Shown: positions 1 to 8,398 of the stretch, in pieces
Layout: every line of letters starts with the position of its first letter
Position numbering within the stretch: the first letter of the stretch is position 1
Assembly: GCA_036519575.1 (NCBI GenBank)
Contig: DATDKZ010000138.1
Span: forward strand, 1 to 52,271
DNA: 52,271 nucleotides
Direction of reading: 5' to 3'
Source of the DNA: AC-69 sp036519575
Lineage (GTDB): Bacteria; Actinomycetota; UBA4738; HRBIN12
Made by a program: the position numbers and the translations under genes
Notes under the pieces: generated by a model
What the model saw: only the letters and a program-made list of their open reading frames with translations
What the model was told of the DNA's origin: nothing
Databases searched by the model: none

Positions 1-2
1 AG

Positions 3-938
3 CTCGTCAGGCTGGCCCAGCTTCGCGGCGAGCTGCGGGCTCTGAACGTTCGCTATTCGGCCCTGGAACGCCAGGCCGGCAGGGCTTCCCTTCAACTGGT
101 GCAGGCGACCCTTGAGGCCCAGGAAGCTCGGATCGCTGTGGCGGCCGCCCAGGCCATGCTCGACCTCCATGCCAGGACGGTGTACGAGGTCGGCCCGAGC
201 GGCGTCATCGAGGCGCTGCTCTCCGCTGAGACCTTCGCCGACGTGGCTGCCGCCAACGAGTACTCGGCCCGGGCGTTGGGAGCGGATGCCGACGTGCTGC
301 AGACCAGCGAGTCCGCCCAGGCCGTCTTGGCCGTGAAGCGAGCCGACGCGGCCCTCGTGCGGCAGCGACTCGTCTCGAAGCAGACCGCGCTGGCGTCCAT
401 CCTGGCCGAGATGCGAAGCGCGGTGACCGAGGCCGCGCGCCTCGCCGACCAGGCCGGGCGGACCGTGGCCTCCCTCGAGGCGCAACAGGCGGCCATCGAA
501 AGTGCCTTGGAGCGAGAGGCGGGCCGGGACTTGATCGTCGGCGGTGTGGTGGGTGTGGACCAGTCCGACCTGCTCGCGCTCCTCGGGCCGACCGGCGGCC
601 GGACGTGCGAGATCCCCGAAGGCCTGCGCGACACGGGGAAGAGCTTCTCCGGCCTGGCTACCTGGTACGGATGGGAGTTCGCCGGACAGGGCACGGCGAG
701 CGGAGCCGTCTTCGATCCCCGCCTGTTCACGGCGGCCAGCCGGTGGTTGCCGTTCGGGTCATTCGTCCTGGTTCGCTACGGCGGGAAGTGCGCGATCGTG
801 CTGATCAACGACCGAGGACCGTTCGGTGACGGGGATCGGGTGCTCGACCTGTCGATGGCGGCGGCGAGCTACCTAGGGATCGGGCTGTCGCCCGTGCAGG
901 CGGATGTCCTGGTCCCGGCAGAAGGCAGCCCCGGCTGA
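3..938 (+). CDS. RlpA-like double-psi beta-barrel protein with N-terminal coiled coil (5' truncated)
   Basis: The reading frame is open from the window edge, so the true start and any signal peptide lie upstream. The first ~190 visible residues are Ala/Leu/Glu/Arg-rich and heptad-like, as in the coiled coils of exported wall-hydrolase regulators. The last ~95 residues form a double-psi beta-barrel of the RlpA type: GLATWYG, a TASG motif, LPFGSFVLVRY, INDRGPF and LDLSMAAA are all in the expected order. RlpA proteins bind or cleave peptidoglycan glycan strands outside the membrane. Many actinobacterial members carry the barrel behind a coiled coil, as here. I infer an exported cell-wall protein; lytic activity is unproven. 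The stop is TGA, and a small membrane-protein gene follows 32 nt later. Confidence 0.8.
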   Translation, partial: LVRLAQLRGELRALNVRYSALERQAGRASLQLVQATLEAQEARIAVAAAQAMLDLHARTVYEVGPSGVIEALLSAETFADVAAANEYSARALGADADVLQTSESAQAVLAVKRADAALVRQRLVSKQTALASILAEMRSAVTEAARLADQAGRTVASLEAQQAAIESALEREAGRDLIVGGVVGVDQSDLLALLGPTGGRTCEIPEGLRDTGKSFSGLATWYGWEFAGQGTASGAVFDPRLFTAASRWLPFGSFVLVRYGGKCAIVLINDRGPFGDGDRVLDLSMAAASYLGIGLSPVQADVLVPAEGSPG

Positions 939-957
939 GCCCCGCGTCTTCGTTGGG

Positions 958-963
958 TACAGT
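958..963 (+). promoter_or_regulatory. -10 element TACAGT of a leaderless promoter
   Basis: TACAGT lies 7 nt before the ATG at 971. This spacing puts the transcription start at or next to the start codon. No Shine-Dalgarno sequence is present in between. Confidence 0.5.
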
Positions 964-970
964 GGGGCCC

Positions 971-1108
971 ATGGTCGCGGCCTGGGGATTCCTGGAATGG
1001 TTCTTCGCCATCGCGCTGCTCGGGCTGAGCGGCGCGGTGGGTCTAGCCTTCGTGTACATCGTGGCCCAGCTGTTCCTGAACCCCGGCCGTAAGGCCAAAC
1101 GCACCTGA
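971..1108 (+). CDS. 45-residue single-pass membrane microprotein
   Basis: Begins MVAAWGFLEWFF and ends NPGRKAKRT. One hydrophobic helix covers roughly residues 8-37, followed by a basic tail (RKAKR), which predicts an N-out/C-in single-pass topology. Support for coding comes from the TACAGT -10 placed for a leaderless start, the clean ATG-to-TGA frame, and a composition typical of a transmembrane helix. It sits between the RlpA-like gene and a convergent hydrolase gene whose stop is 29 nt away. I do not recognise the family, and a role in the envelope next to the wall protein is only a guess. Confidence 0.55.
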   Translation: MVAAWGFLEWFFAIALLGLSGAVGLAFVYIVAQLFLNPGRKAKRT

Positions 1109-1137
1109 GGTCGTAGCCGCTCGCGTCGCCCGGGGCC

Positions 1138-1845
1138 TCAGCCGGCCTCCGGAGGGCCCTCGGGCTCGGGCAGCCTGAGCTCCGCCACGACCGGCAGGTG
1201 ATCCGAGGCCAGCCTGGCGTCGGATCCGGGTGGCACGATCACCCGAAGGGCACCCACACCCTCCGACACGAACAGGAAGTCGATCCTGGCCGAGGGCTCG
1301 GAGGCCGGAAACGTCTCGCCGGAGACGTCCCCGCCCAACAACCAGGCGTCCCAGTACCGCTTGGCCAGGAAGGCCACCGCCTTTCCGTCGGGCGGCTCGT
1401 TGAAGTCCCCGCCGATCAGGACCGGACCCGCGAGCCCCCGAGCGATATCGGAGATCTCCTCGACGCTGTGGATCCGCTCGAGCGGATGGAGCCCCAGGTG
1501 CACCGAGATGGCCCACATCCGAAACCCCGACCGGCCGACCTGGGCGATGAGTGCACCGCGCGGATACAGGCGGCGCCGGACGTCCCTGAACCGGTGGAGG
1601 CGGCGCGACAGGATCCGCCACGGCGGCCGGACGAGCACCGCGTTCTTCACCCTCCGGCGAAGGGGAGACCACGGATCGGTGGCCGCGTCCATGCCCAAGG
1701 CCCTGGAGAACCGGCGGAGCCGGCGCCGGGTCCCGGTCTCGTTCAGCACGACGAGGTCGGGCCGGAAGTGGCCCACCACCCGGATCACGCGGTCCGATCC
1801 GTCCCGGAACCCACGAACGTTGTACACGACCACTCGAAGCTGCAC
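1138..1845 (-). CDS. Endonuclease/exonuclease/phosphatase (EEP) family protein
   Basis: 235 aa, GTG start. It shows the EEP (DNase I-like) signature set: an N-terminal YNVRG strand with the metal-binding Asn, LNETG with the metal-binding Glu, a SVHLGLHP segment with a catalytic-type His, GGDFNEPPD (Asp/Asn pair), and C-terminal SDHLPVVAEL with the Asp-His pair. Enzymes of this fold cut phosphodiester bonds in nucleic acids, phosphoinositides or sphingomyelin, so the substrate cannot be assigned. There is no signal peptide, so it is probably cytosolic. Its own leaderless promoter (TAGGCT, 6 nt before the GTG) indicates transcription separate from arcC upstream. Confidence 0.8.
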   Translation of the reverse strand: MQLRVVVYNVRGFRDGSDRVIRVVGHFRPDLVVLNETGTRRRLRRFSRALGMDAATDPWSPLRRRVKNAVLVRPPWRILSRRLHRFRDVRRRLYPRGALIAQVGRSGFRMWAISVHLGLHPLERIHSVEEISDIARGLAGPVLIGGDFNEPPDGKAVAFLAKRYWDAWLLGGDVSGETFPASEPSARIDFLFVSEGVGALRVIVPPGSDARLASDHLPVVAELRLPEPEGPPEAG

Positions 1846-1851
1846 GGGGGG

Positions 1852-1857
1852 AGCCTA
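1852..1857 (-). promoter_or_regulatory. -10 element TAGGCT, leaderless promoter of the EEP gene
   Basis: Read on the minus strand, TAGGCT is separated from the GTG start at 1845 by six bases (all C). This implies transcription initiating at the start codon. Confidence 0.55.
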
Positions 1858-1875
1858 TCCCGGGCCCGACCGGCC

Positions 1876-2814
1876 TCAGGGGACGATCGTGGTTCCGGCC
1901 CGGCCGGCCAGGACCTCCGGTGCGTCTTCCAGGTCGCCGATGAAAGCCCGACGGCCCTCGTCGGCGTCCACGAACTCGATGGCCGCCTGGACCTTGGGAC
2001 CCATGGACCCGGCGGTGAACTCGCCCGCCGCCAAGAACTGCTTGGCCTGTGCCACCGTGAGTCGTTCGATCGGCTCCGCCAGATCGGTCCCGAAGCCCGT
2101 CACCACGTTCTTCACGTCCGTGAGGATCAGGAGCACTGAGGCCTCCACGTCCCGGGCCAGGATGGCGGCGGCCAGGTCCTTGTCCACCACTCCCTCCACT
2201 CCCACCAGCCTGGGACCCTCCTCGATCACGGGGACGCCCCCTCCGCCGGAGGCGATGACGACGACCCCTTCCGCCACGAGCGTGCGGATCACCGGGGCCT
2301 CTACGATCGAGTACGGCGCGGGGGAGGGCACCACCCGCCGCAATCCCCCGTGGGGATCGGGGCGCATCACGTAGCCCCGCTCGGCCTCCAGCTGCTTCGC
2401 CTCGTCCTCCTCGTAGAACGGACCGATCGGCTTGGTTGGGTTCTCGAATGCCGGGTCGTCGGCACGGACCCGGGTCAGCGTCAGGACCGCTGCCACCGGC
2501 CGCTCCATCCCCCGCTCGTAGAACACGTCGCCGATGGTGACCTGGAGCAGGTACCCGATCTGGCCCTGGCTTTCGGCCCCGCACACGTCCAGGGGCATGG
2601 GATGGACCGACCTCCGAGCCGATTCCTGCTGAAGGAGGATCCGTCCGACCTGGGGCCCGTTGCCATGGGTCACGACCACTTCCCACCCGGCGGATGCGAT
2701 GTCCGCGACCTTCTCGGCCGCCCGACGGGCCGAGTCGTACGCGTTCTCGAACGTGTCCTCCTCGTCTCGGCGGAGCAGGGCGTTCCCGCCGAGGGCGACC
2801 ACGACGCGTTCCAT
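1876..2814 (-). CDS. arcC: Carbamate kinase
   Basis: 312 aa, the usual length for carbamate kinase. Family features include VVALGGNALL at the N-terminus, THGNGPQVG, the long LDVCGAESQGQIGY segment, KPIGPFY, ASGGGGVPV, the DKDLAAAILA block and a C-terminal GSMGPKVQAA. The enzyme interconverts carbamoyl phosphate plus ADP with carbamate plus ATP in the cytosol. The start ATG is preceded by an AGGAGG ribosome site. It begins 27 nt after the COG2403-type GTPase gene and is probably co-transcribed with it. No arginine deiminase or ornithine carbamoyltransferase gene is nearby, so the source or use of carbamoyl phosphate here is open. Confidence 0.95.
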   Translation of the reverse strand: MERVVVALGGNALLRRDEEDTFENAYDSARRAAEKVADIASAGWEVVVTHGNGPQVGRILLQQESARRSVHPMPLDVCGAESQGQIGYLLQVTIGDVFYERGMERPVAAVLTLTRVRADDPAFENPTKPIGPFYEEDEAKQLEAERGYVMRPDPHGGLRRVVPSPAPYSIVEAPVIRTLVAEGVVVIASGGGGVPVIEEGPRLVGVEGVVDKDLAAAILARDVEASVLLILTDVKNVVTGFGTDLAEPIERLTVAQAKQFLAAGEFTAGSMGPKVQAAIEFVDADEGRRAFIGDLEDAPEVLAGRAGTTIVP

Positions 2815-2841
2815 GGGGAAGGCCTCCTGTTCGTCGGAGAA

Positions 2842-4152
2842 CTAGAGCACGGGGGCCAGCGCGTCCGCGATCGTGGGCGAGCCGTCGAGCACCTCGAGCT
2901 CGTAGCGCACCCGCACCGCGGGCTTGGAGATGTTGATGACGTGCCGAAGGTCGATGGGCGAGGCGATGACCACGAGGTCCGCATCGACCATCTCGATCAT
3001 CTTCTCCATCTCCCTGAGCTGGACCGCCGAATAGCCCATCGCCGGGAGCACCGGCCCGACGTCGTACTTGCGGTAGGTCTCCTCGAGCGTTCCGACGGCG
3101 TAGGGGCGGGGGTCGACGATCTCGGCCGCGCCGTTCCGCCTGGCCGCCACGACCCCCGCCCCGAACTTCATGTCGCCGTGGGTGAGGGTCGGCCCGTCCT
3201 CCACGACCAGCACGCGCTTGCCGGCCACCTCCTGTGGGCCTTCCACCGTCACCGCGCTGTTCGCCTTGACCACCATGGCTCGCGGATTGATCCGGTCGAT
3301 CGTGTTCTGGATCTCCGCGACCTGCTCTGGGGTGGCCGAGTCGATCTTGTTGACGACGACGACGTCGGCCATCCGAAGGTTGGCCTCTCCTGGATGGTAA
3401 GTGGTCTCGTGACCCGCGCGAAGTGGATCCGCAACCACGACATGGACGGTCGGCCGGTAGAACGGGAGGTCGTTGTTCCCCCCATCCCAGAGAAGCACAT
3501 CGCATTCGCCCTGGGCTTGGCGCAGGATCTCCCCGTAGTCGACTCCGGCGTACACCACGGTGCCGGCGTTGATGTGCGGTTCGTATTCCTCTCGTTCCTC
3601 GATCGTCACGTTGGCCCGGTCGAGGTCCTCCAGCGCGGCGAACCGCTGGACCCGCTGGGCGACCAGGTTCCCGTAGGGCATGGGATGGCGAACGGCGACA
3701 ACGCGCTTTCCTGCCCGTCGAAGGGTTGCCGCCACGGCGCGGGTGGTCTGACTCTTGCCCGCCCCCGTTCGAACGGCGCACACGGCGACGACGGGCACCG
3801 CGGCCTCGAGCATGGTGTCACCGGGGCCGAGCAGCACGAAGTTCGCGCCCGCGGCCAGCACCTCGCTCGCCTTGTGCATCACGTCCACGTGGGAGACGTC
3901 GGAGTAGGCGAACACGACGTCGGACACGCCAAGCTGCTTGATCAACCGCGTGAGCTCGCGTTCCTCATAGATGCGGATGCCCTTTGGGTAGAGCCGCCCG
4001 GCCAGCTCGCGCGGGTAGATCCGATCGTCGATGAACGGGATCTGGGTCGCTGTGAACGCGACAACCTGGTACCGCTTGTCCCCACGGAAGACGACGTTGA
4101 AATTGTGGAAGTCGCGCCCAGCGGCGCCCATGATCAGCACGCGCCGCGGCAT
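2842..4152 (-). CDS. COG2403-type GTPase, cyclic 2,3-diphosphoglycerate synthetase-like
   Basis: 436 aa from the ATG at 4152, chosen because an AAAGGATCC ribosome site precedes it. The frame extends 36 residues upstream, but that part is atypical. Residues 1-115 form a Rossmann-like N-terminal domain (RRVLIMGAAGRDFHNFN). A P-loop follows (VRTGAGKS, about residues 127-134), then DVLLWDGGNND as a Walker B-like strand and VVNKID as a GTPase-type base motif. This matches the predicted-GTPase family that includes archaeal cyclic 2,3-diphosphoglycerate synthetase. That archaeal role is established for few members, so the reaction in this bacterium is uncertain. The pairing with arcC suggests a phospho-compound or carbamoyl-phosphate related task (inference). 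Confidence 0.75.
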   Translation of the reverse strand: MPRRVLIMGAAGRDFHNFNVVFRGDKRYQVVAFTATQIPFIDDRIYPRELAGRLYPKGIRIYEERELTRLIKQLGVSDVVFAYSDVSHVDVMHKASEVLAAGANFVLLGPGDTMLEAAVPVVAVCAVRTGAGKSQTTRAVAATLRRAGKRVVAVRHPMPYGNLVAQRVQRFAALEDLDRANVTIEEREEYEPHINAGTVVYAGVDYGEILRQAQGECDVLLWDGGNNDLPFYRPTVHVVVADPLRAGHETTYHPGEANLRMADVVVVNKIDSATPEQVAEIQNTIDRINPRAMVVKANSAVTVEGPQEVAGKRVLVVEDGPTLTHGDMKFGAGVVAARRNGAAEIVDPRPYAVGTLEETYRKYDVGPVLPAMGYSAVQLREMEKMIEMVDADLVVIASPIDLRHVINISKPAVRVRYELEVLDGSPTIADALAPVL

Positions 4153-4194
4153 CCAGGATCCTTTCAACAGGTCCGAAGGGGTGTGTGATGCGCG

Positions 4195-4208
4195 GGGCGG
4201 AACCGCCC
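4195..4208. promoter_or_regulatory. Perfect inverted repeat GGGCGG-AA-CCGCCC in the GTPase leader
   Basis: A 14-bp palindrome lies between a candidate -10 (TACGCT at 4222-4227 on the minus strand) and the start at 4152. It could be an operator or a small hairpin. GC-rich palindromes arise easily by chance in this genome. Confidence 0.3.
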
Positions 4209-4295
4209 GCTCTTCACAATGAGCGTACCGCACCAACGGCCGAGATTCCATCCGCCGCAAGGGGTTCCGCCTCGGCCCGACGGCCTCGGCCGTGC

Positions 4296-6524
4296 CTAGG
4301 CGGAGCCGCGGCCCCCGCGGGCGGTGGTCCGGACGACCGAGCGCCCCCTGGTCTCCGAGCCAACCAGGCTGACGACGTCGGCCCGAGGCATGCTGAATGA
4401 GAAGGTCGAGCCCTCGCCCGGCTTGGAGACCAGCCAGAGCCGGCCGGACATGGCCTCGACCAGCTGGCGCGCGATGTACAGGCCGAGGCCCGTGCCGCCG
4501 GTACGGCGGTCGGATCCGTTCTCCACCCGGAAGAACCGGTCGAACACCCGGTTCTGGTCAGACAGAAAGATCCCGGTCCCCCGATCCCGTACGGAGACGA
4601 CGCCCTCGCCGCCCACCGAGTAGGCGCTGACCTCCACCGGGGCATCCGCGGGTGAGTACTTCACGGCATTCGACACCAGGTTTGTCAGCACCTGCTGGAT
4701 ACGGAACCCGTCGGCGTTGACCAGGATCGGCGTGTCCGGCTGGATGAACGTGATCGAGCGCTTGGGATGCTGAGCGGCGATCTCTGCGATCTGCTCCGCC
4801 ACCAGCCGGGTCAGCTCGATCGGCGATGGGTCAACAAGCAGCGCTCCCGAGTCGATCTGCGACACGTCGAGCAGGTCGGTGATCAGCCGCTCCAGCTTGT
4901 CGGCCTGGCGCAGCATGATCCGGTAGTACTCCCGGCGTGCCTCCGGCGAGTCTTCCGCTGTCCCCTGGAGCAGGCTGGCCAGGAAGCCCTTCAGCGGCGT
5001 GAGCGGCGACCTGAGCTCGTGGGACACCATCGCCACGAAGTCCTTCTTCATCTGCTCGGTCTGCACCTCCGTGGTCACGTCGTGCGCCACCACCACACAG
5101 GCCTTCTGCGCTCCCCCGCGGTCCCTGATGGGCCTACCGGTGTGCCGGATCCACCGCCGCTCCCCCTCCTTGGTCACGAACAGCGAGTCGCTGGCCTCCC
5201 CCGGCTCGGTCCGATCGAACAACGCGACCAGGTCGCCTCCGCCCGGGGACGGACCACCGAGGACCTCCTCGTACACCCGCCCCTCGACCTCACTGCTGGT
5301 GAAACCCGTGATCCGCTCCATAGCCGGATTCCACGACAGGATCTTGCCGTCATGGGAGATCACGAACACGCCGTCCGAGGTGTGGTCAACGATCTCGGCC
5401 AGCTGGGCCTGCTGGAAGGTCTGCGCGAACAGGCGGTGGTTCTGGATGAGAACGGAGATCTGCGACGCCAGGGTCTCCAGGACCGACCGCTCCGAGGGAG
5501 AGAGCGGTTCCCTGCGGTAGATGGCCAGGACCCCGTTCGCGTCCTCCTGCCCACCGATCAGCGCGATCTGGGGACCGAGGGCGTCGTGGACCCGAACGAA
5601 AGCCTCGAGCCGGCCGCGAACGCCGCTGCCCCCGGCCTCTGAAGTGAACGAGCGCTTCCCCTCGGAGCTGTGCACCGTGATCCGGTCATCCTCCAACACC
5701 ACGAGCTCGACCGCCTCGGCCTCGAGCATCTGCTCCAAGACGACGAGGAACGGCTGAAAGTCGTCGGCGGCTGAGAGCGGGGCGGCGAGGGCCCGACCCG
5801 CTTCGTAGAGGTCGCGCATCCGGTTGCGCTCGCGCACCGTACGGACCCACTGCTGGTAGGCCAGGTAGGAAAGGACGATGGGGAAGGCCAGAAGCGGCAG
5901 GCCCGCCGGGTTGGTGGCCCACAGGATCGCTCCCAGCACGCCGAGGGCCGTGTTGCCCGCCCAATGCAGCACGTTCAGCCCGAACGGCGGCAAGAGCACG
6001 GTCAGGAACCGCTTCCGCTCCACCAGGGAGACCACGAGCACGACGAGGTTCGCGTTCACCAGGAAGTAAGCCGACATGGCGATAGCCACCGCCGCCCACG
6101 TCCACGGCTGGAGGGGGGTACCGGGGCCAAGCGCGTGGAACGCGATCTCGGCCAGGGTGATGCCGACCACGAACTGACTGACGTTGAAGGCGATCTTCAT
6201 GGGTGCCCACCGCCGGGCCACGTGGCCGACCAGGACGCCCGCAGCCACAGCGAAGGTGAGCACGCCGGGATGCGCGAGCGGCAGGGCAGCGGCCCACAGG
6301 GCGTCCGTGAGGGAGAAGTTCACGGTCTCGGTGCGGTGCCGGAGCGGGATCGAGAACTGCTCGGCAACCGCGATCCCAACCGTCAGGGCGGCGAAGGCGA
6401 GCACGTCCTTCATGGTCCACGACGGCACGTCGGCCAGGCGCACGCCGAGGGCGAGGGCTGCGGCCGCCGCCGTGGAGAGGATCAGGCGGCGGGCCGAGAC
6501 CGGGAGGGTCATCGGTACCCCCAT
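4296..6524 (-). CDS. Membrane sensor histidine kinase (multi-TM, GAF, PAS, HisKA, HATPase)
   Basis: 742 aa. Residues ~12-225 hold about six to eight hydrophobic helices. A GAF-like domain covers ~240-365 and a PAS domain with a PAC tail ~372-490. The HisKA dimerisation domain carries the phospho-acceptor His at residue 502 (MVSHELRSPL). The ATPase domain has NLVSNAVKYS (N box), RDRGTGI (G1) and GGTGLGLYIA (G2). It would autophosphorylate in response to a membrane or cytosolic cue. No response regulator gene is adjacent, so it is an orphan kinase. Its start (ATG 6524; ATG 6512 is also possible) lies 3 nt after the stop of the secreted subtilase, so the two are probably translated from one mRNA. 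Confidence 0.9.
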   Translation of the reverse strand: MGVPMTLPVSARRLILSTAAAAALALGVRLADVPSWTMKDVLAFAALTVGIAVAEQFSIPLRHRTETVNFSLTDALWAAALPLAHPGVLTFAVAAGVLVGHVARRWAPMKIAFNVSQFVVGITLAEIAFHALGPGTPLQPWTWAAVAIAMSAYFLVNANLVVLVVSLVERKRFLTVLLPPFGLNVLHWAGNTALGVLGAILWATNPAGLPLLAFPIVLSYLAYQQWVRTVRERNRMRDLYEAGRALAAPLSAADDFQPFLVVLEQMLEAEAVELVVLEDDRITVHSSEGKRSFTSEAGGSGVRGRLEAFVRVHDALGPQIALIGGQEDANGVLAIYRREPLSPSERSVLETLASQISVLIQNHRLFAQTFQQAQLAEIVDHTSDGVFVISHDGKILSWNPAMERITGFTSSEVEGRVYEEVLGGPSPGGGDLVALFDRTEPGEASDSLFVTKEGERRWIRHTGRPIRDRGGAQKACVVVAHDVTTEVQTEQMKKDFVAMVSHELRSPLTPLKGFLASLLQGTAEDSPEARREYYRIMLRQADKLERLITDLLDVSQIDSGALLVDPSPIELTRLVAEQIAEIAAQHPKRSITFIQPDTPILVNADGFRIQQVLTNLVSNAVKYSPADAPVEVSAYSVGGEGVVSVRDRGTGIFLSDQNRVFDRFFRVENGSDRRTGGTGLGLYIARQLVEAMSGRLWLVSKPGEGSTFSFSMPRADVVSLVGSETRGRSVVRTTARGGRGSA

Positions 6525-6527
6525 CGT

Positions 6528-8219
6528 TCAGCTCCAGACGTCCGCGCTCCAGGAGACCGCGCTCCAGGAGGCCGCGCTCCATGTCGTTCCGCTCCAGGAG
6601 AGGGCGCTCCAGGAGACCGCGCTCCATCCCGGGGTGACCGCGGTCAGCTCACTCCAGGGCGAGGTGTACCAGGCGTACGTGGACCAGGACATGGCAGGCC
6701 ACGCCTGTCCGAGAGCGTCGATCTCGCCGATCACCCTGTCTGGGATCCCGTCACCGTCGATGTCGGCGTCCACGTGGAACGACCCTCTGCTGGCCTCGAG
6801 CGAACCGGTGCCGGTCGACGGAACGATGCCCAGATTGGCCGGCCAGACGCCGTTCGGATTCCTCGCTGCTTGGAGAGCGCTCCCAACGTCCACCAGTCCG
6901 GCGCCCGCGCCGTGCCCATAGTTCCCGTTCCTGTACGCCGTCTTCACCAGGATGCCCTTGGCCAGGTCAGGAGTGAGCCATGGGTTGGCCTGGAACATCA
7001 GGGCGGCGACGCCTGAGACGATGGCAGCGGCCTGCGACGTGCCGGTACCCTTGAAGTAGGAGTCGCCGATGCGCGCGTCCGGATACAGCGTGTCGATCGT
7101 GCTTCCCGGGTCGCGCAGCGACACGACCGTGATGCCGGGCGCGATGATGTCGGGTTTGCTGAACCCGCCGGGGGATCCCCAGCTCGAGAACGCTGCGACC
7201 GTCGTGCTGCTGCGGTCCGGTGTGCCGTGATTGTCCGCGGCGCCGACGGTCAGCACGAACGGGTCGTCCCCGGGCTTGTTGATCGTGTTGCCGCCGGGTC
7301 CACGGTTCCCGGCGGAAGCCACCACCAGGATGCCGGAGAACCACGCCTGCTCCACCGCGTAATCGAGGGGATCGATGCCGTAGCTCTGGTCGGAGTCCGT
7401 GCCGAAGGCCAGGTTCAGTACCCGGATGTTGTAGGTGGTGCGGTTCGCCACGACCCACTGGAGCCCGGCGATCACTGTGGAGACGTCGGTGGAGCCATCG
7501 GGCCCTGCCACCTTGACCGACACCAGGTCCGCGCCCGGGGCGACGCCCGTCCACTGCCCGTCCGAGGCGGCGCCTGTCCCCGCGATTATCCCTGACATAT
7601 GCGTGCCGTGGCCGTACCGATCGAACCCGTCGTGCTCCGGCGTCAGATCCACCCGGGCAAGCAACCGGTCGCCGAGATCGTCCGACTCGGTCACACCGGT
7701 GTCCAACAGGGCGACCGCGACACCCCCGCCGTCGTAGACCCCGTCGACCTGGTTCAGTCGGATGCTCTGCCGCCACGCCGTGTTCGGGGCGAGTCTGTTG
7801 TACAGGGACGTTGGGGAGCTGCTCATGGCGATCTCGCCGTCGCCCCATACGAGGCCGACCGAGCTCGAGCGAGCCAGATCGGCCAGGGCCGAGCCGGGAA
7901 CGGTGGCCGAGAAGCCGCCGAGGATCGGGAGCTCGTGTGTGACCGCCCCGCCGAGTGATCGGACGAGCCGCTCGGCCACATCCGAGGGAGGCAGGGTCTC
8001 CCGGACGATCACGCTGACCGTGGACGCCGGAGCTGCCGCGGCCTCGGCGGCCAGGCCGGGATCGACCTTCGCGGCGATGGCCGAGGACCCGTCGGGTCGA
8101 GGCTGAACTCCCAGGAAGGCGAGGAGGGTGAGGGCCACCGCTGCGGCCAGCGATCGCACGGTCCGATGCGAAAGGATCGTAGGTCGCACGATGGCCGCCG
8201 TTCTCACCGCCACCGTCAT
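6528..8219 (-). CDS. Secreted subtilisin-like serine protease (S8) with WSAxS repeat tail
   Basis: 563 aa from ATG 8219. A longer frame exists, but this start gives a proper signal sequence (basic residues, then a hydrophobic core at ~22-38). Residues ~65-135 look like an inhibitor-type propeptide. The catalytic triad is visible: Asp173 in LLDTGVTE, His207 in GHGTHMSG and Ser395 in GTGTSQAAA, with the oxyanion Asn305 in SAGNRG. A ~100-residue C-terminal region follows and ends in pentapeptide repeats WSAxS. The protein should act outside the membrane. It is the first gene of a unit with the histidine kinase 3 nt downstream, so protease and sensor may serve one signalling function (inference). 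Confidence 0.92.
   Translation of the reverse strand: MTVAVRTAAIVRPTILSHRTVRSLAAAVALTLLAFLGVQPRPDGSSAIAAKVDPGLAAEAAAAPASTVSVIVRETLPPSDVAERLVRSLGGAVTHELPILGGFSATVPGSALADLARSSSVGLVWGDGEIAMSSSPTSLYNRLAPNTAWRQSIRLNQVDGVYDGGGVAVALLDTGVTESDDLGDRLLARVDLTPEHDGFDRYGHGTHMSGIIAGTGAASDGQWTGVAPGADLVSVKVAGPDGSTDVSTVIAGLQWVVANRTTYNIRVLNLAFGTDSDQSYGIDPLDYAVEQAWFSGILVVASAGNRGPGGNTINKPGDDPFVLTVGAADNHGTPDRSSTTVAAFSSWGSPGGFSKPDIIAPGITVVSLRDPGSTIDTLYPDARIGDSYFKGTGTSQAAAIVSGVAALMFQANPWLTPDLAKGILVKTAYRNGNYGHGAGAGLVDVGSALQAARNPNGVWPANLGIVPSTGTGSLEASRGSFHVDADIDGDGIPDRVIGEIDALGQAWPAMSWSTYAWYTSPWSELTAVTPGWSAVSWSALSWSGTTWSAASWSAVSWSADVWS
6531..6626 (-). repeat. 15-bp tandem repeat encoding (WSAxS)n at the subtilase C-terminus
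   Basis: The last 32 codons form six 5-residue units (WSAVS, WSALS, WSGTT, WSAAS, WSAVS, WSADV) plus a final WS. Looser Trp-Ser motifs precede them. At the DNA level, units of about 15 bp around CGCTCCAGGAG recur. This is coding, in-frame repetition, not a CRISPR array. Confidence 0.85.
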
Positions 8220-8398
8220 CCGACTGCTCCGATCCCTTGTTGTTTTGCCGATACGAAGGACGGGGCAAGTGTCCGACCCCTGGGGCCTAGGCCGCATCGT
8301 CCGGCTGGGTCACTCATCGAGGGCGGGCGGGTGATTCTCTTCGTACCGAAAGTCGTAGGGCAGACGCGGGCGCGGAGTTTGTTCGGCGAGCGTCCTGA

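Noticed and set aside
1043..3781. Very long minus-strand open frame (912 codons)
   Set aside because: Arg/Gly/Pro-rich shadow frame crossing the EEP, arcC and GTPase genes. High GC removes stop codons from alternative frames. The overlapped genes have clear family motifs.
4153..4260. N-terminal 36-residue extension of the COG2403-type GTPase
   Set aside because: The extension is Arg/Pro-rich and lacks a ribosome site. ATG 4152 has one, and family sequence starts there.
6531..6626. CRISPR-like array
   Set aside because: Units are ~15 bp, contiguous, in frame and coding. There are no spacers and no cas genes.
8284..8293. Palindrome GGCCTAGGCC upstream of the subtilase
   Set aside because: Short and GC-rich, with no clear relation to a promoter; chance occurrence is likely. 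The surrounding 8220-8398 gap shows no riboswitch core or small frame that I can support.
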